Below, piece after piece: positions 20,807 through 22,001 of a stretch of 22,001 nucleotides of DNA. The position numbers were made by a program, and so were the translations under genes. The DNA is taken from contig NZ_DATJPM010000051.1 in the NCBI RefSeq assembly GCF_035506375.1, positions 1-22,001 on the forward strand, read 5' to 3'. The stretch is from Methanocella sp. (lineage in GTDB: Archaea > Halobacteriota > Methanocellia > Methanocellales > Methanocellaceae). The notes under the pieces were generated by a model. It had not been told where the DNA came from. It saw nothing but the letters and a program-made list of their open reading frames with translations, and made no database searches. Every line of letters begins with the position of its first letter. The stretch's first letter is position 1.

Positions 20807-21829
20807 ATGTTCGATAAGCTCAGGGAGCGGCTCGGCGACTTTAGAAAATCCATCGACGAGAAGCTGAAAGCCTCGCCTGGGCAGGAACAGGAAGCCGAAG
20901 TGGCCGCTGAAGTGAAGAGCGAGGCCCCGCCGGAGGGGCCGAAGGCCGGCATACTGGACAGGGCCGCGGCGATCACCCGGGGCGAGGTCATCCTGAGCGA
21001 GAAGGACCTTGAGGGTCCCCTCTGGGAGCTTGAAATGGCGCTCCTGGAGAGCGACGTGGCGCTGCCCGTCGCCGACTCCATCATCGACCGCATCAAAAAG
21101 GACCTGAGCGGCCAGCACAAGAAATTTTTACGCTCCACCGGCGACCTGGCCGAGGACGCCCTCAGGGACTCTATTCTCAATATCCTGAGCGCGCACACGC
21201 TCGACTTCGACGAGTACGTCAAAAGCCACGAGAAGCCCGTCGTGGCCGTATTCACCGGCGTCAACGGCACGGGCAAGACCACGACAATAGCCAAACTGGC
21301 GGAGCGCCTGAAGGAGAATAATATGGGCGTGGTCATCGCGGCGGGCGACACGTTCCGGGCCGGCGCCATAGAGCAATTAGAAAAGCACGCCGACAGGCTG
21401 GGCGTGAAGATCGTCAAGCACGAGCAGGGCTCGGACCCGGCGGCCGTGATCTACGATGCGGTGGCCTACGCGAGATCGAACAAAAAAGACGTGGTGCTGG
21501 CGGACACGGCGGGCCGGCTGCACACGAACGTCAACCTCATGGAACAGCTGAAAAAGATCAGCCGCGTCAACAAGCCGGACCTCGTCATCTTCGTGGACGA
21601 GGCCATCGCGGGCAACGACGCGGTCGAGAGGGCGAAGCTGTTCAACGACGCCGTGCCCATAAGCGGCTCCATATTAACGAAGGCCGACGCCGACTCCAAA
21701 GGAGGGGCGGCGATCTCGATCGCCCACATCACCGGCAAGCCTATACTCTTTTTAGGCGTGGGCCAGGAATACAAGGACCTCAAGAAGTTCGACCCGGACT
21801 GGTTCGTGGACCGGCTGCTCGAGCGCTGA
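20807..21829 (+). CDS. ftsY: Signal recognition particle receptor FtsY
   Basis: A 340-aa SRP GTPase that docks ribosome-SRP complexes at the membrane. The acidic A region (1-50) has DFRKSIDEKLK and a Glu/Ala-rich linker; the N domain is about 50-140. The G domain has G1 GVNGTGKT (151-158), DTFRAGAIEQL (181-191), G3 DTAGR (233-237) and G4 TKAD (291-294), and the closing FLGVGQEYKDLKKFD. It starts 6 bp after prefoldin alpha and ends the operon. No membrane helix is present, as in other FtsY. Confidence 0.97.
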   Translation: MFDKLRERLGDFRKSIDEKLKASPGQEQEAEVAAEVKSEAPPEGPKAGILDRAAAITRGEVILSEKDLEGPLWELEMALLESDVALPVADSIIDRIKKDLSGQHKKFLRSTGDLAEDALRDSILNILSAHTLDFDEYVKSHEKPVVAVFTGVNGTGKTTTIAKLAERLKENNMGVVIAAGDTFRAGAIEQLEKHADRLGVKIVKHEQGSDPAAVIYDAVAYARSNKKDVVLADTAGRLHTNVNLMEQLKKISRVNKPDLVIFVDEAIAGNDAVERAKLFNDAVPISGSILTKADADSKGGAAISIAHITGKPILFLGVGQEYKDLKKFDPDWFVDRLLER

Positions 21830-21847
21830 GGACGTTTTCTTCGCCGA

Positions 21848-21858
21848 ACCTATTTGTA
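21848..21858 (+). promoter_or_regulatory. TATA-like element before the GH15-like gene
   Basis: ACCTATTTGTA lies about 30 bases before the ATG at 21884, so a leaderless transcript is expected. The signal is weak. Confidence 0.3.
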
Positions 21859-21883
21859 GCCGCGGCCGTAAGTTTTCATTGAC

Positions 21884-22001
21884 ATGAGGCCGCTCATCTA
21901 TGGCAACGGCACGCTGTTAGTCTGTGTGGACGAGCGCGGCGTGGTACGCGACTTTTACTATCCCTACGCCGGGATGGAGAACCACGGCGGGCACATACGC
22001 C
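21884..22001 (+). CDS. Probable glycoside hydrolase family 15-like protein (partial, N-terminus)
   Basis: Only the first 39 residues are in the window; the gene runs off the right edge. The start MRPLIYGNGTLLVCVDERG followed by VVRDFYYPYAGMENHGGH is the pattern I associate with the N-terminal domain of archaeal and bacterial GH15 (glucoamylase/trehalase-like) proteins. There is no signal peptide, so it would act in the cytoplasm, perhaps on glycogen or trehalose. The identification rests on a short stretch. Confidence 0.65.
   Translation, partial: MRPLIYGNGTLLVCVDERGVVRDFYYPYAGMENHGGHIR

Noticed and set aside
20198..21417. Two 300-codon minus-strand frames opposite LX, pfdA and ftsY
   Set aside because: Both are antisense shadows of well-recognised genes and carry no domain of their own.

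Overview
The window is from an archaeon. The evidence is the archaeal/eukaryotic-type information genes (ribosomal S19e, L39e, L31e and LX, aIF6, prefoldin alpha, a PDCD5-like protein, archaeal-type alanyl-tRNA synthetase), TATA-type promoters with near-leaderless starts, a FlaI/FlaJ-type pilus pair, and an SelB-like factor known from archaea. High GC and the gene content point to a euryarchaeal methanogen, most likely a Methanocella relative. That placement is recognition, not a search result. I see no rRNA, tRNA, insertion sequence or CRISPR array.

Layout: (1) 1-243: intergenic repeat block with a perfect 41-bp inverted repeat and more degenerate copies of the same CACGGCGACACGG-type unit. 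(2) 244-4847, minus strand: a pilus/secretion module of Cys-rich FlaI-like ATPase, FlaJ/TadC-like membrane platform and a pilin-like protein. (3) 4970-6171, plus strand: PfpI/DJ-1 family protein overlapping a phosphoribosyltransferase, converging on an unknown 211-aa gene (6153-6788, minus). (4) 6870-8981, plus strand: HerA-like ATPase, prepilin peptidase and a small one-helix, pilin-like protein, probably a second part of the pilus machinery. (5) 9009-10343, minus strand: type I glutamine synthetase with a match to the NrpR operator (GGAA-N6-TTCC) just upstream of its TATA box. (6) 10435-11001, minus strand: a coiled-coil protein, divergent from alaS (11150-13768), which is followed by a Roadblock/LC7-like protein and an SelB-like factor with degenerate GTPase motifs. 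(7) 15459-17425, plus strand: UPF0147 protein, then a two-gene unit of an RLAN-domain protein and a stand-alone RimK-like ATP-grasp ligase. (8) 17654-21829, plus strand: a compact run S19e, PDCD5-like, PP-loop ATPase, L39e, L31e, aIF6, LX, prefoldin alpha, FtsY, linking ribosome biogenesis, folding and membrane targeting. (9) From 21884: the start of a probable GH15-type glycoside hydrolase cut by the window edge.

The most interesting items are the split RLAN/ATP-grasp pair (probable ligase of unknown product), the HerA-like ATPase locked into a prepilin-peptidase operon behind a palindromic promoter, the degenerate SelB-like factor, the PP-loop enzyme embedded in the ribosomal operon, and the glnA NrpR-type site. 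None is proven as a new system. RLAN/ATP-grasp and HerA/peptidase are the best candidates for undescribed function.
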